The position numbers were made by a program, and so were the translations under genes. A stretch of DNA of 6,116 bases from an uncultured Coriobacteriaceae bacterium (lineage in GTDB: Bacteria; Actinomycetota; Coriobacteriia; Coriobacteriales; QAMH01): positions 1-6,116 of the forward strand of contig USOR01000054.1 of assembly GCA_900556425.1 (NCBI GenBank), in the 5' to 3' direction. Each line of letters begins with the position of its first letter. Position 1 is the stretch's first letter. Shown here one piece after another: positions 1 to 5,101 of the stretch. A model generated the notes under the pieces. It saw only the letters and a list, made by a program, of their open reading frames with translations. It did not search any database and had not been told where the DNA came from.

Positions 1-2
1 TT

Positions 3-464
3 ATGCTCGTCTTGCTGATCCCCGCCTGCTCTGACCCCATGAAAGAGCTTGAGTATAAGGGACTTACAATCTCTGTCCCAGAGGACACGACAGAGAACAC
101 GTCTGGTGGCGACTTGTCCCTGAACTTCGATGATGGCGCTATATGGATTTCTAAAGTGAGTTACGGCGATGGCGATCCTGATGGAGTTCGTGACATAGTG
201 GAAGAGGTTCACGTAGGCGAATCAAACTATAGGCAAGTGCACGTTCCCGGGGAGTCATTTGAATCGGCAAAATGGGATACCAAGGTTATTCTCAACAACG
301 GGTCGACGATGGACGGTTATTTGCTTGTGACGTGCTCCGATGATTCACTTTATGCAATTCAGGCATGGGTGGAGTCCGAGCGTTCGTCCGATGGCTTGAA
401 GGACGTTAATAGCGCGCTAAGAACATTAGATAGGATTTTAGGCAGCGTTAGAATTGACCAATAG
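3..464 (+). CDS. Lipoprotein of unknown function, 5' end outside the window
   Basis: The visible product begins MLVLLIPAC, which reads as the end of a lipoprotein signal peptide: a hydrophobic stretch and a lipobox I-P-A-C, with the Cys at visible residue 9 as the acylation site. No positively charged n-region is visible and the frame is open to the window edge, so the true start probably lies upstream and the ATG at 3 is likely an internal Met. The mature part is about 145 soluble, acidic residues. The segment 'YKGLTISVPEDT' followed by alternating beta/alpha character and a C-terminal helix ('SDGLKDVNSALRTLDRILGSVRI') is reminiscent of Mog1/PsbP-like lipoproteins, but that is a weak fold guess. 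It should sit on the outer face of the cytoplasmic membrane. It is followed by 142 nt and then another envelope gene on the same strand. Its codons are less GC-biased than those of coaX. Function not recognised. Confidence 0.75.
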   Translation: MLVLLIPACSDPMKELEYKGLTISVPEDTTENTSGGDLSLNFDDGAIWISKVSYGDGDPDGVRDIVEEVHVGESNYRQVHVPGESFESAKWDTKVILNNGSTMDGYLLVTCSDDSLYAIQAWVESERSSDGLKDVNSALRTLDRILGSVRIDQ

Positions 465-518
465 GCAGCGGCGTTAAAGGCGACCGTGATGTGATGTGAC
501 TCCCAGACCACCGTTCGT

Positions 519-562
519 CTCCCTTGCAAATTGTTGCGCAACAGATTTGAGAAATAAGGGAG
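519..562 (+). promoter_or_regulatory. Long imperfect dyad that can mask a ribosome binding site
   Basis: The centre is a perfect 12-bp palindrome, TGTTGCGCAACA (532-543). It is extended by CAAAT (527-531) pairing with ATTTG (545-549) across one bulged G, and by CTCCCTT (519-525) pairing with AAGGGAG (556-562) after an internal loop. The right outer arm is itself the start of a strong Shine-Dalgarno sequence (AAGGGAGGAG, 556-565), so a folded transcript would hide it. No U-run follows, so it does not look like an intrinsic terminator. A DNA-level operator is also possible. The pairing is seen directly; the regulatory role is inferred. Confidence 0.45.
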
Positions 563-568
563 GAGACT

Positions 569-610
569 GTGCACCAGAACTTCATGGATGTAGAGAGGAG
601 TCGCAAATGA
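569..610 (+). CDS. Possible 13-residue upstream ORF (leader peptide)
   Basis: A GTG at 569 follows the strong Shine-Dalgarno AAGGGAGGAG (556-565). It opens a reading frame encoding MHQNFMDVERSRK and ends with TGA at 608-610. That stop overlaps the ATG (607-609) of the following membrane protein in the ATGA arrangement typical of translational coupling. The ribosome binding site of the downstream gene (AGGAG, 596-600) lies inside its last codons. No amino-acid run points to classical attenuation. It may be a chance ORF; the strong RBS and exact stop-start overlap are the reasons to list it. Confidence 0.35.
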   Translation: MHQNFMDVERSRK

Positions 611-1086
611 AGGGAAATCTTGAGCTGCCAAAGTGCATAGTAAATATCGTAATCGGGGCATTGGCCATAATCCTTGCCCTGGCTTGTTTTCTGAGTGATA
701 CAGGCGTATTCGAAAGAGAAAGCGCCTATGGTGGGGACGCATACACTGGAATTCAAAATGCGGCTGCGATAACCGCGAATAACGTCAAGTGCGTCGCTGG
801 TATTGCGTCACTCGGATTTGGCTCCGTGCTTCTGATTTTTGGATTTTCCTTTGTCTCCAGAGGCGTCTTTGGCCTACTTGAAGCTGGCCGAGGGTTGGAA
901 AAGAATGAAGGCGCATCTTCTTCATCGAAAAAGGAAGGCGCGACGAATTCGACTGTACCCCTGCAATCCAACAACTTATCTGGCGGTAATGATGCCCCGG
1001 CTTCTCCTCAGCCTGAGGTGGCGAAAGAGGCCCCTAGCCCAATGACGCCACAGCCTCCCAAGGACTGCGATGATGCATCGAAATAA
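607..1086 (+). CDS. Small two-helix membrane protein with Pro/Ser/Ala-rich tail
   Basis: Predicted product of 159 residues. The ATG at 607 is preferred because AGGAG (596-600) sits 6 nt upstream and hydrophobic sequence starts right after it; an in-frame extension back to 496 would cross the dyad and has no clear RBS. Two membrane segments are visible, about residues 10-30 (IVNIVIGALAIILALACFLS) and 61-85 (CVAGIASLGFGSVLLIFGF). They are separated by a roughly 30-residue loop containing an acidic/Tyr-Gly stretch. The tail, about residues 95-159, is low complexity, rich in Ser, Lys, Pro, Ala and Asn, and probably disordered and cytoplasmic if the N-terminus is inside. The family is not recognised. 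The 3' end overlaps the next lipoprotein gene by 17 nt, so the two are almost certainly co-transcribed and possibly translationally coupled. Confidence 0.7.
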   Translation: MKGNLELPKCIVNIVIGALAIILALACFLSDTGVFERESAYGGDAYTGIQNAAAITANNVKCVAGIASLGFGSVLLIFGFSFVSRGVFGLLEAGRGLEKNEGASSSSKKEGATNSTVPLQSNNLSGGNDAPASPQPEVAKEAPSPMTPQPPKDCDDASK

Positions 1087-1480
1087 ATCGGTCCTCCTTT
1101 CCTGCATCCTGATCGTTTGTTTGCTGTTCCTGGTTGGATGCAACGGGAAGAACCCATCACATGAGCGTTTGCGGGATACCCAGACTTCCATTGACTCTTT
1201 CAGTGCTTCTGACCTTCGCATCAGTGGGGTCTCATTGAGCTCATCTGGCTCTTATATAACAGCAACTGGGACAGTAACGAATAACGGAAGCCGAACCGTT
1301 CGTTTTGTCGAGGTAAAGGCGGCGTTCAAGAATTCATCAGGGAAGGTTGTCGATACGGATTGGACCTATGCAGTTGGCAGCGAAGGGCTTTCTCCCGGCG
1401 AGAGTACCAAATTTTCCATCATGGTTGACAAGGACTATTCCATCAAAGATTGCAGCGTTACCGTCCAGGATTACGATTAA
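1070..1480 (+). CDS. FxLYD-type small lipoprotein
   Basis: Predicted product of 136 residues. The N-terminus has a basic n-region (HRNK), a long hydrophobic core and the lipobox L-V-G-C with Cys24, so it is an exported lipoprotein. After a linker (residues 25-48), residues 49-136 form a single beta-sandwich-like domain: 'LRISGVSLSSSGSYITATGTVTNNGSRTV' then 'VEVKAAFKNSSGKVVDTDWTYA', then 'LSPGESTKFSIMVD'. This pattern (a 'G.V.N.g' strand, a conversion to 'F.d..G.vv.t', and the 'l.pGe...F' turn) is what I know of the FxLYD domain of surface proteins, usually of unknown ligand. The start overlaps the preceding gene; an AAGGA (1060-1064) lies 5 nt before the first ATG and 8 nt before a second ATG at 1073, so either may be used. 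Exact function unknown. Confidence 0.82.
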   Translation: MMHRNKSVLLSCILIVCLLFLVGCNGKNPSHERLRDTQTSIDSFSASDLRISGVSLSSSGSYITATGTVTNNGSRTVRFVEVKAAFKNSSGKVVDTDWTYAVGSEGLSPGESTKFSIMVDKDYSIKDCSVTVQDYD

Positions 1481-1530
1481 GGCCCTGCCTTGCACGTGTT
1501 TGGCGTTCTTGGTGAAGAAAGGATAGACAA

Positions 1531-2340
1531 ATGCTAAAGAGAATTATGGGAGTTCTAGTTGTGGCTATGCTTACGCTGTCGCTATGCGCTTGCGGATCTA
1601 ACGGAAACAGCGCGGCAAGCTCATCTAAGACCAGTGAATATGATCCGGCGGTCGACACCATCGACCTCACTCTTGATAAGGGGAGCGTTCGTTTTGTCCG
1701 TGCAGAAAAGGCCAACGCAAACCTGACCGATAGCGAGAATGCTTACGTGTTTGTGTTTGAATTCACCAATGCCCAGGACAAGCCGGCAGCGGTTCAATCG
1801 GTATTCAGATTCCAATTCTTCCAAAATGGGGCCGAGCTTAGTGATCACCCTTCGTATTCATCGAGGGGCGGGGAACAGTATGATCTGGTTCACGCCTTCT
1901 TCGATAGTGCCATGACGGGCGGCACGGTAACTTTCGGCCAGCTCGTTACGCTGGAAGATGAAAGTCCCGTCACTGTTATGGTGAGCCCCAACGGAGCCGC
2001 TCTCGATGATAACTATCAGATGATGGAAGTTGCCATCAACGCTTCAGGGGCTGTGGGCTCTGCAGCTTCGCCCGCTTCGGTAGATGCAATCGATGCTGCG
2101 CTACAGGGAACTTGGTCAGTCGAAAACCAGGGTACATTTACTTTCAACCAGGGCGCTCTTACCGTTGACGGATCGGGGGCGGTCATATCGGGAACATATG
2201 AAATCAATGTGGATGAATCTTCGATTGTGGGCCATCTTGAGGCATCCGATGGCTCCTTGAAGGTCACCCTTCCTTATGAATATGCTGACAATACGCTGAA
2301 GGTCTTTAACAACAGGGGCAATGAGCTAGTCAAGATGTAG
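1531..2340 (+). CDS. Lipoprotein with DUF5067-like domain and C-terminal beta-rich domain
   Basis: Predicted product of 269 residues. The signal peptide (MLKRIMGVLVVAMLTLSLCAC) ends in the lipobox L-C-A-C with Cys21, followed by a Ser/Asn-rich linker. Residues about 43-153 resemble the DUF5067 domain: a first strand block, then 'AYVFVFEFTNAQDKPAAVQSVF' and 'FQNGAELSD', and a closing strand 'PVTVMVSPNG'. In the family this is an immunoglobulin-like extracellular domain. After a small-residue linker (170-187), residues 188-269 ('LQGTWSVENQGTFTFNQGALTV' to 'VKM') look like a separate small beta-barrel of the lipocalin-like or stress-response lipoprotein kind: 'GTW' opening, repeated G-x-Y strands. 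AAAGGA (1518-1523) lies 7 nt before the ATG. It sits 50 nt behind the FxLYD lipoprotein on the same strand, probably in the same transcript. Ligand unknown. Confidence 0.82.
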   Translation: MLKRIMGVLVVAMLTLSLCACGSNGNSAASSSKTSEYDPAVDTIDLTLDKGSVRFVRAEKANANLTDSENAYVFVFEFTNAQDKPAAVQSVFRFQFFQNGAELSDHPSYSSRGGEQYDLVHAFFDSAMTGGTVTFGQLVTLEDESPVTVMVSPNGAALDDNYQMMEVAINASGAVGSAASPASVDAIDAALQGTWSVENQGTFTFNQGALTVDGSGAVISGTYEINVDESSIVGHLEASDGSLKVTLPYEYADNTLKVFNNRGNELVKM

Positions 2341-2465
2341 GGCTCGTCGAGTACAGTACGGGCTTTTCCATATTGAATCTGCGCCTGTGTGACCCAGCTT
2401 GCATATCTTGCATGCCGGCTGGCACGGGGATGGGATAGGCAACTTTTTCGGAATGCTGTGTCATT

Positions 2466-2495
2466 GGTGGCTCGACCCAAATGGATCGAGCCACC
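2466..2495. terminator. Perfect 10-bp stem-loop, possible terminator
   Basis: GGTGGCTCGA (2466-2475) and TCGAGCCACC (2486-2495) are exact reverse complements around a 10-nt loop, in which CC/GG can pair further. It lies 126 nt after the lipoprotein stop and 87 nt before the next start, where a boundary between transcripts is expected. The downstream plus-strand sequence (TTATGCTTGCGGTTT) has only short T runs, and the minus-strand side (AATGACACAGC) has none. It would therefore be a poor intrinsic terminator, and an operator or RNA-stabilising element is as likely. Confidence 0.45.
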
Positions 2496-2508
2496 TTATG
2501 CTTGCGGT

Positions 2509-2539
2509 TTGGCATAAAGACAGCGTTGATGTTTATTAT
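2509..2539 (+). promoter_or_regulatory. Weak promoter candidate for the 60-residue gene
   Basis: TTGGCA (2509-2514) resembles a -35 box and TATTAT (2534-2539) a -10 box, five of six consensus bases each. The 19-nt spacing is longer than the ideal 17. The position, after the stem-loop and about 40 nt before the start codon, suits the gene at 2582. It is only a pattern match in a locally AT-rich stretch. Confidence 0.3.
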
Positions 2540-2581
2540 TTGATCAAAGCAAGTTCAGTCTTCACTGGGAGGACATCCTCC

Positions 2582-2764
2582 ATGGCCACCATCGACGTCG
2601 ACAAGCTGCGCGACTACATGAGGGACTACTTCGGCACCGCCATGATGGACGGCTTTCCCGCGGCTATCCTCGACCTTGCCGACGTCGACTCCATGTCCGG
2701 CGAGGAGCTCTGCAAGACGGCCGAGGACAACGGTATCGACCTGCGCAAGTTCGCCATCGAATGA
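2582..2764 (+). CDS. Conserved-looking 60-residue soluble small protein
   Basis: The product runs from MATIDVDKLRDYMRDYFGTA to GIDLRKFAIE. The ATG at 2582 is chosen because GGGAGGA (2567-2573) lies 8 nt upstream and codon use switches there to strongly G/C-ending; the longer open frame back to 2399 reads through the stem-loop and lacks this. The protein has no signal peptide or membrane segment. It looks like three short helices: residues 5-17, a 'GFPAAILDLADVD' segment at 24-36, and 'SGEELCKTAEDNGIDL' at 39-54. From memory, small proteins with a 'DYYGTA..GFP.A..DL' start and a 'GIDLRKF' end occur in Coriobacteriia and Clostridia as uncharacterised proteins; I could not check this. Its stop lies 7 nt from the stop of the convergent ATPase gene, leaving no room for a terminator. 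Function unknown. Confidence 0.75.
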   Translation: MATIDVDKLRDYMRDYFGTAMMDGFPAAILDLADVDSMSGEELCKTAEDNGIDLRKFAIE

Positions 2765-2771
2765 CGCGCCG

Positions 2772-4082
2772 CTATGCTCCCAGGGCGCGTATGGGAATCA
2801 CGCAAACGCCGTCCGGTCTATGGTAGGGCGCTTCGCCTACGCCGGTGACAATCGCCAGGAAAGCCGGGGTAGGCGTGCGCTTGCGCTCGTCGGCCAAAAG
2901 CTTTTCCCTCAATCGGACAAGGCTCTTCGCAGCCTCCTCTATCTTCGCCTGGCTCAGCTTGATTTCGACCGCACCCCAGCTACCATCTGCGCGCTCGATG
3001 ATGACATCCGCCTCAAGGTCCGAATCGTCGCGGTAGTAACGCAGTGGCACATCGCCGACATTCTCGAGAGCACGGGAATAAACGTCCAGATCGCGCATGA
3101 CCAGATTCTCGAATACAAGCCCGAAAGTCTGAAAGTCCTCCAGCAGCGCAGTTGGACTCAGCCCAAGCAGGCTTACGGCAAGAGAAGGATCGGCAAAATA
3201 GTATTTGGGCTTGGTGCGCATGCGCAACGGAGAGCGCGACGCCGGAACCCATCCCGGAACCTCGTCAATAAGAAACAGTTTCTTCAGAAGCTCTAGATAT
3301 CGCGAGACCTCCCGCATCTGCGCATCTGTCGGATCCTGATCATCTGCAAGCGAGAACACGTCAGCGGCCAGGGTCTTGTTCGTGACTGCCTGTCCCAGAT
3401 TACGTGCGAGGGAGGTGGCAACGCGGCGCGCAAATCCCGCTTCACCGCCAAGGCGTGGGATGCTCTCTTCGAATATGAGGCTCAAATATTCTCGCGTGAC
3501 TATGAGTGCGTCTTGCGAGGGCTTGAATGCTTCTTCAGGCCAGCCGCCGCGGCATGCGAGTTCTGCCATAGCTGCTATTCCATCACTGCATTGCGCGCGA
3601 GGCAGCCGGCCTTCGAATAAGCCCGCCAAGCTGACGCTTGCGCTCGAATCCTCGGACTCCTGTAACGTCATCGGACGCATGCGAATTCGTCCGATGCGCC
3701 CTGCTCCGCTATGGCTTCTCATGTTCGGGTCAGCGGGCGTGGACGATCCAGTCAAAATCCACAGCCCTTTTTCACCGCCCGCATCGTCAACGGCATGGCG
3801 TACCGTGTCCCAGATTGTCGGGACGCGCTGCCATTCGTCTATGACATGTGGGTTTTCCCCGGCAAGCGCATAGGAGGGGTCTGCTGCGACGATATCGAGA
3901 TTGGAGCCCCGGTCGACATAGGTCACGCTTTTGCCATGGGCAAGGGCGGTCCACGTCTTGCCACACCATTTAGTGCCGGAGATCTCGACTGCGCCAAAGA
4001 GCTCCAGGTATCTTTCGACCTTTGCGTCGAGGATTCGTGGCCTGTATGCAGGTGGTGCAATGCCTTTTGATGTGTCTCCCAT
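2772..4082 (-). CDS. AAA_14/DUF4143 family ATPase
   Basis: A 436-residue protein of the usual length for this family. The N-terminal AAA_14 domain carries a Walker A motif GTKWCGKT (residues 36-43; most relatives have GaRQvGKT, so W39/C40 are unusual), a Walker B motif HVIDE (79-83), a sensor LTGSS (110-114), and the family's 'GRIGRIRMRPMTLQE' segment (128-142). The middle and C-terminal DUF4143 region includes YYFADPSLA (295-302) and 'FGLVFENLVMRDL' (320-332). It ends in a PD-(D/E)xK-like fold with D360, E373 and K375 (VEIKLS). Such proteins are widespread, often in several paralogues per genome. They are thought to be cytoplasmic and mobile or defence-associated, but their biochemical role is unsettled. 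The ATG at 4082 is the first in frame; only a GGGGGT stretch serves as RBS. It is convergent with the 60-residue gene and driven from the repeat array upstream. Confidence 0.9.
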   Translation of the reverse strand: MGDTSKGIAPPAYRPRILDAKVERYLELFGAVEISGTKWCGKTWTALAHGKSVTYVDRGSNLDIVAADPSYALAGENPHVIDEWQRVPTIWDTVRHAVDDAGGEKGLWILTGSSTPADPNMRSHSGAGRIGRIRMRPMTLQESEDSSASVSLAGLFEGRLPRAQCSDGIAAMAELACRGGWPEEAFKPSQDALIVTREYLSLIFEESIPRLGGEAGFARRVATSLARNLGQAVTNKTLAADVFSLADDQDPTDAQMREVSRYLELLKKLFLIDEVPGWVPASRSPLRMRTKPKYYFADPSLAVSLLGLSPTALLEDFQTFGLVFENLVMRDLDVYSRALENVGDVPLRYYRDDSDLEADVIIERADGSWGAVEIKLSQAKIEEAAKSLVRLREKLLADERKRTPTPAFLAIVTGVGEAPYHRPDGVCVIPIRALGA

Positions 4083-4106
4083 AATCCGACCCCCAGAAGG
4101 CCTGCT

Positions 4107-4118
4107 AAACAGGTGTTT
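4107..4118. repeat. Small inverted repeat in the ATPase 5' leader
   Basis: AAACAGGTGTTT is a near-perfect dyad, with AAACA and TGTTT around a 2-nt centre. It directly abuts the first 23-bp repeat and lies downstream of the TATAAT box on the minus strand. It would be in the untranslated leader of the ATPase mRNA. It could be an additional operator half; it is short enough to be chance. Confidence 0.3.
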
Positions 4119-4209
4119 CCGTAAAAACGAATATAATTATACCGAAAAAACGAATGCAGCGACACCGAAAAAACGAATGCAGCAACACCGAAAAAACGAA
4201 TTCTCCCCA
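4118..4209. repeat. Four 23-bp tandem repeats upstream of the ATPase gene
   Basis: Units start at 4118, 4141, 4164 and 4187, exactly 23 bp apart. Units 2-4 share the identical 15-base core ACCGAAAAAACGAAT; unit 1 has TCCGTAAAAACGAAT. Units 2 and 3 agree in 22 of 23 bases, including the GCAGC segment, whereas the last 8 bases of units 1 and 4 diverge. Inside each full core, CGAA occurs twice, 8 bp apart, around an A-tract. The period of about two helical turns would place a bound protein on nearly the same DNA face at each unit. The array spans the promoter region of the leftward ATPase gene and does not encode anything. Spacers of 8 nt exclude a CRISPR array. Confidence 0.9.
4136..4141 (-). 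promoter_or_regulatory. -10 box (TATAAT) for the ATPase gene
   Basis: On the minus strand these bases read TATAAT, a perfect -10 box, about 54 nt before the ATPase ATG. The sequence 16-18 nt upstream (around 4159-4164, TGTCGC) does not resemble a -35 box, and there is no TG extension. The spacer and -35 region are instead occupied by repeat units 2 and 3, and unit 1 overlaps the expected transcription start near 4128. This suggests a promoter that depends on, or is blocked by, a repeat-binding protein. Confidence 0.6.
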
Positions 4210-4215
4210 CACACG

Positions 4216-4248
4216 AAAAAGCGGGCAGGCGCATCGCGCCCACCCGCT
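4216..4248 (-). terminator. Rho-independent terminator of the response regulator gene
   Basis: On the minus strand GCGGGTGGGCGC (4247-4236) pairs with GCGCCTGCCCGC (4232-4221) over 12 bp including two G-U wobbles. The loop is 3 nt (GAT). An extra A-T pair and a run of five T (4220-4216) follow. It starts 27 nt after the response regulator stop codon, the classic place and form for an intrinsic terminator. It should also shield the ATPase promoter from read-through. Confidence 0.9.
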
Positions 4249-4274
4249 CTCGTCGCAGCGTATCTCCCGCACCG

Positions 4275-4994
4275 CTACTTGTTCTTGAAGTCCTTCACGA
4301 ACCGGTAGCCGTAGCCGCGCACGGTCTCGATGACGTTGGGATCCAGGCCGACGCTTGCCAGCTTGTCGCGCAGGCGCTTGATGTGCGTGTCCACCGTCTT
4401 GGTCTCGACAACGTACTGCCAATCCCACGCCTCGCGCAGCAGCTGCTCGCGACCCAGCACGGTACCCGCGTGGCTCATGAGCGTGACCAGCAGCTCGAAC
4501 TCACGCGGCGTGAGCTCGATGTCCTTGCCCTCGAAGGTGGCGTGATGCCCTGCCTCATCCAGGTGGATGCCGCTAATGTCGAGGACGCGCACGCCGTCGG
4601 CGCTTGTGTCGGCTTCTTGCGGGGCACGGCGCAGCAGCGCGTGCACGCGGGCAAGTAGCTCGCGGATGCCAAAGGGCTTGGCCAGGTAGTCATCGCCGCC
4701 GAGCTCGAGCCCGACGACCTTGTCGAGCTCCGTGTCGCGTGCCGATAGAAACAGCACGGGCACGTTGCTCTTCGTGCGGATGCGACGACATACCTCGTAG
4801 CCGTCGATACCGGGCAACATGACGTCGAGAATCACGAGGTCGTAATCGTTGGCGTTGGCCATATCGACGGCCTCGTTGCCATTATGCGCGACATCGACCT
4901 TGTAGTTCTCCTTCGAGAGGTTAAAGCTGACGAAATCGGTTATTGCCTGCTCGTCGTCAACGACGAGTATTCTCTGTTCGCTTTTTTCATCCAT
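4275..4994 (-). CDS. OmpR/PhoB-family response regulator
   Basis: Predicted product of 239 residues, the family's usual length. The receiver domain, about residues 7-122, has the acidic pair D13/D14, phosphoacceptor D57 (in LVILDVMLPGIDG), switch residue S84, Y103 and the invariant K106 (in DYLAKPFG). The C-terminal winged-helix DNA-binding domain, about 140-235, contains 'IELTPREFELLVTLMSHAG', 'VLGREQLLREAWDW', recognition-helix region 'VDTHIKRLRDKL' and 'IETVRGYGYRF'. The ATG at 4994 is preferred over an in-frame GTG at 5006, because GGAG (5000-5003) lies 6 nt before the ATG and would fall inside the longer version. Phosphorylation by a sensor kinase should switch DNA binding; the likely partner is the kinase starting at 5883, beyond coaX on the other strand. 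The target genes are not visible. The sequence resembles the PhoP/WalR/MtrA group generally, and I do not assign a specific name. Confidence 0.95.
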   Translation of the reverse strand: MDEKSEQRILVVDDEQAITDFVSFNLSKENYKVDVAHNGNEAVDMANANDYDLVILDVMLPGIDGYEVCRRIRTKSNVPVLFLSARDTELDKVVGLELGGDDYLAKPFGIRELLARVHALLRRAPQEADTSADGVRVLDISGIHLDEAGHHATFEGKDIELTPREFELLVTLMSHAGTVLGREQLLREAWDWQYVVETKTVDTHIKRLRDKLASVGLDPNVIETVRGYGYRFVKDFKNK

Positions 4995-5030
4995 GGCAAG
5001 CTCCACTCAACCATTACCTGTTACGATTAC

Positions 5031-5041
5031 ATTCTATTGTA
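5031..5041 (-). promoter_or_regulatory. Candidate -10 region of the response regulator gene
   Basis: The minus strand reads TACAAT (5041-5036) followed directly by AGAAT, giving two overlapping -10-like hexamers (TACAAT and TAGAAT, each five of six consensus bases). The leader would be about 35 nt. No good -35 box is found 16-18 nt upstream. It is a tentative assignment within the 107-nt divergent region. Confidence 0.35.
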
Positions 5042-5068
5042 TGCGCTGAAGGAGAGTTCGCGCTACGC

Positions 5069-5085
5069 TGTAATGAAACTGTTTT
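5069..5085 (+). promoter_or_regulatory. WalR-like direct repeat in the divergent promoter region
   Basis: TGTAAT-GAAAC-TGTTTT is a direct repeat with 11-bp spacing. It matches the published WalR/YycF box TGTWAH-N5-TGTWAH except for one base in the second half. OmpR-family regulators typically bind two such half-sites as a tandem dimer. It lies 16 nt before the coaX start and about 28 nt upstream of the putative -10 of the regulator gene, so autoregulation or control of coaX is conceivable. The pattern is seen; binding is inferred. Confidence 0.35.
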
Positions 5086-5101
5086 GAGAGATGGAGAATG
5101 C

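Larger units (their letters stand above)
2341..2581. other. 241-nt gap without a convincing gene
   Basis: This stretch separates the lipoprotein run from the small 60-residue gene. The plus-strand frame is open from 2399, but the predicted sequence is Trp/His-rich and crosses the stem-loop, and the good RBS and ATG come only at 2567-2582. Minus-strand ORFs here look like chance. The stretch holds the stem-loop at 2466-2495 and a weak promoter-like pair. No riboswitch or tRNA was recognised. Confidence 0.6.

Noticed and set aside
496..606. N-terminal extension of the two-helix membrane protein
   Set aside because: The extension would cross the dyad and encode a Cys/Arg-rich stretch without an RBS. 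The ATG at 607 has AGGAG at the right distance.
359..756. Two minus-strand ORFs over the end of the first lipoprotein and the following gap
   Set aside because: They overlap each other in different frames and oppose supported genes. Sequences are His/Leu/Ser-rich with no domain or RBS support.
2341..2365. Intrinsic terminator directly after the DUF5067-like lipoprotein gene
   Set aside because: There is a short CGGGCTTTT stretch, but no upstream arm that pairs with it beyond four bases.
2676..3873. Plus-strand ORFs of 206 and 165 codons opposite the ATPase gene
   Set aside because: They lie antisense to a full-length AAA_14/DUF4143 protein with all motifs in place, have no RBS-supported start, and give Arg/Ser/Pro-rich sequence without domain character.
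4118..4209. CRISPR array
   Set aside because: The repeat core is 15 bp and the variable parts only 8 bp, two of which are nearly identical. CRISPR needs longer repeats and unique spacers of roughly 30 bp, and no cas gene is present.
4943..5101. N-terminal extension of CoaX
   Set aside because: The frame is open but runs into the divergent response regulator gene. The family starts directly with the DIGNT strand, and a good RBS precedes the ATG at 5102.
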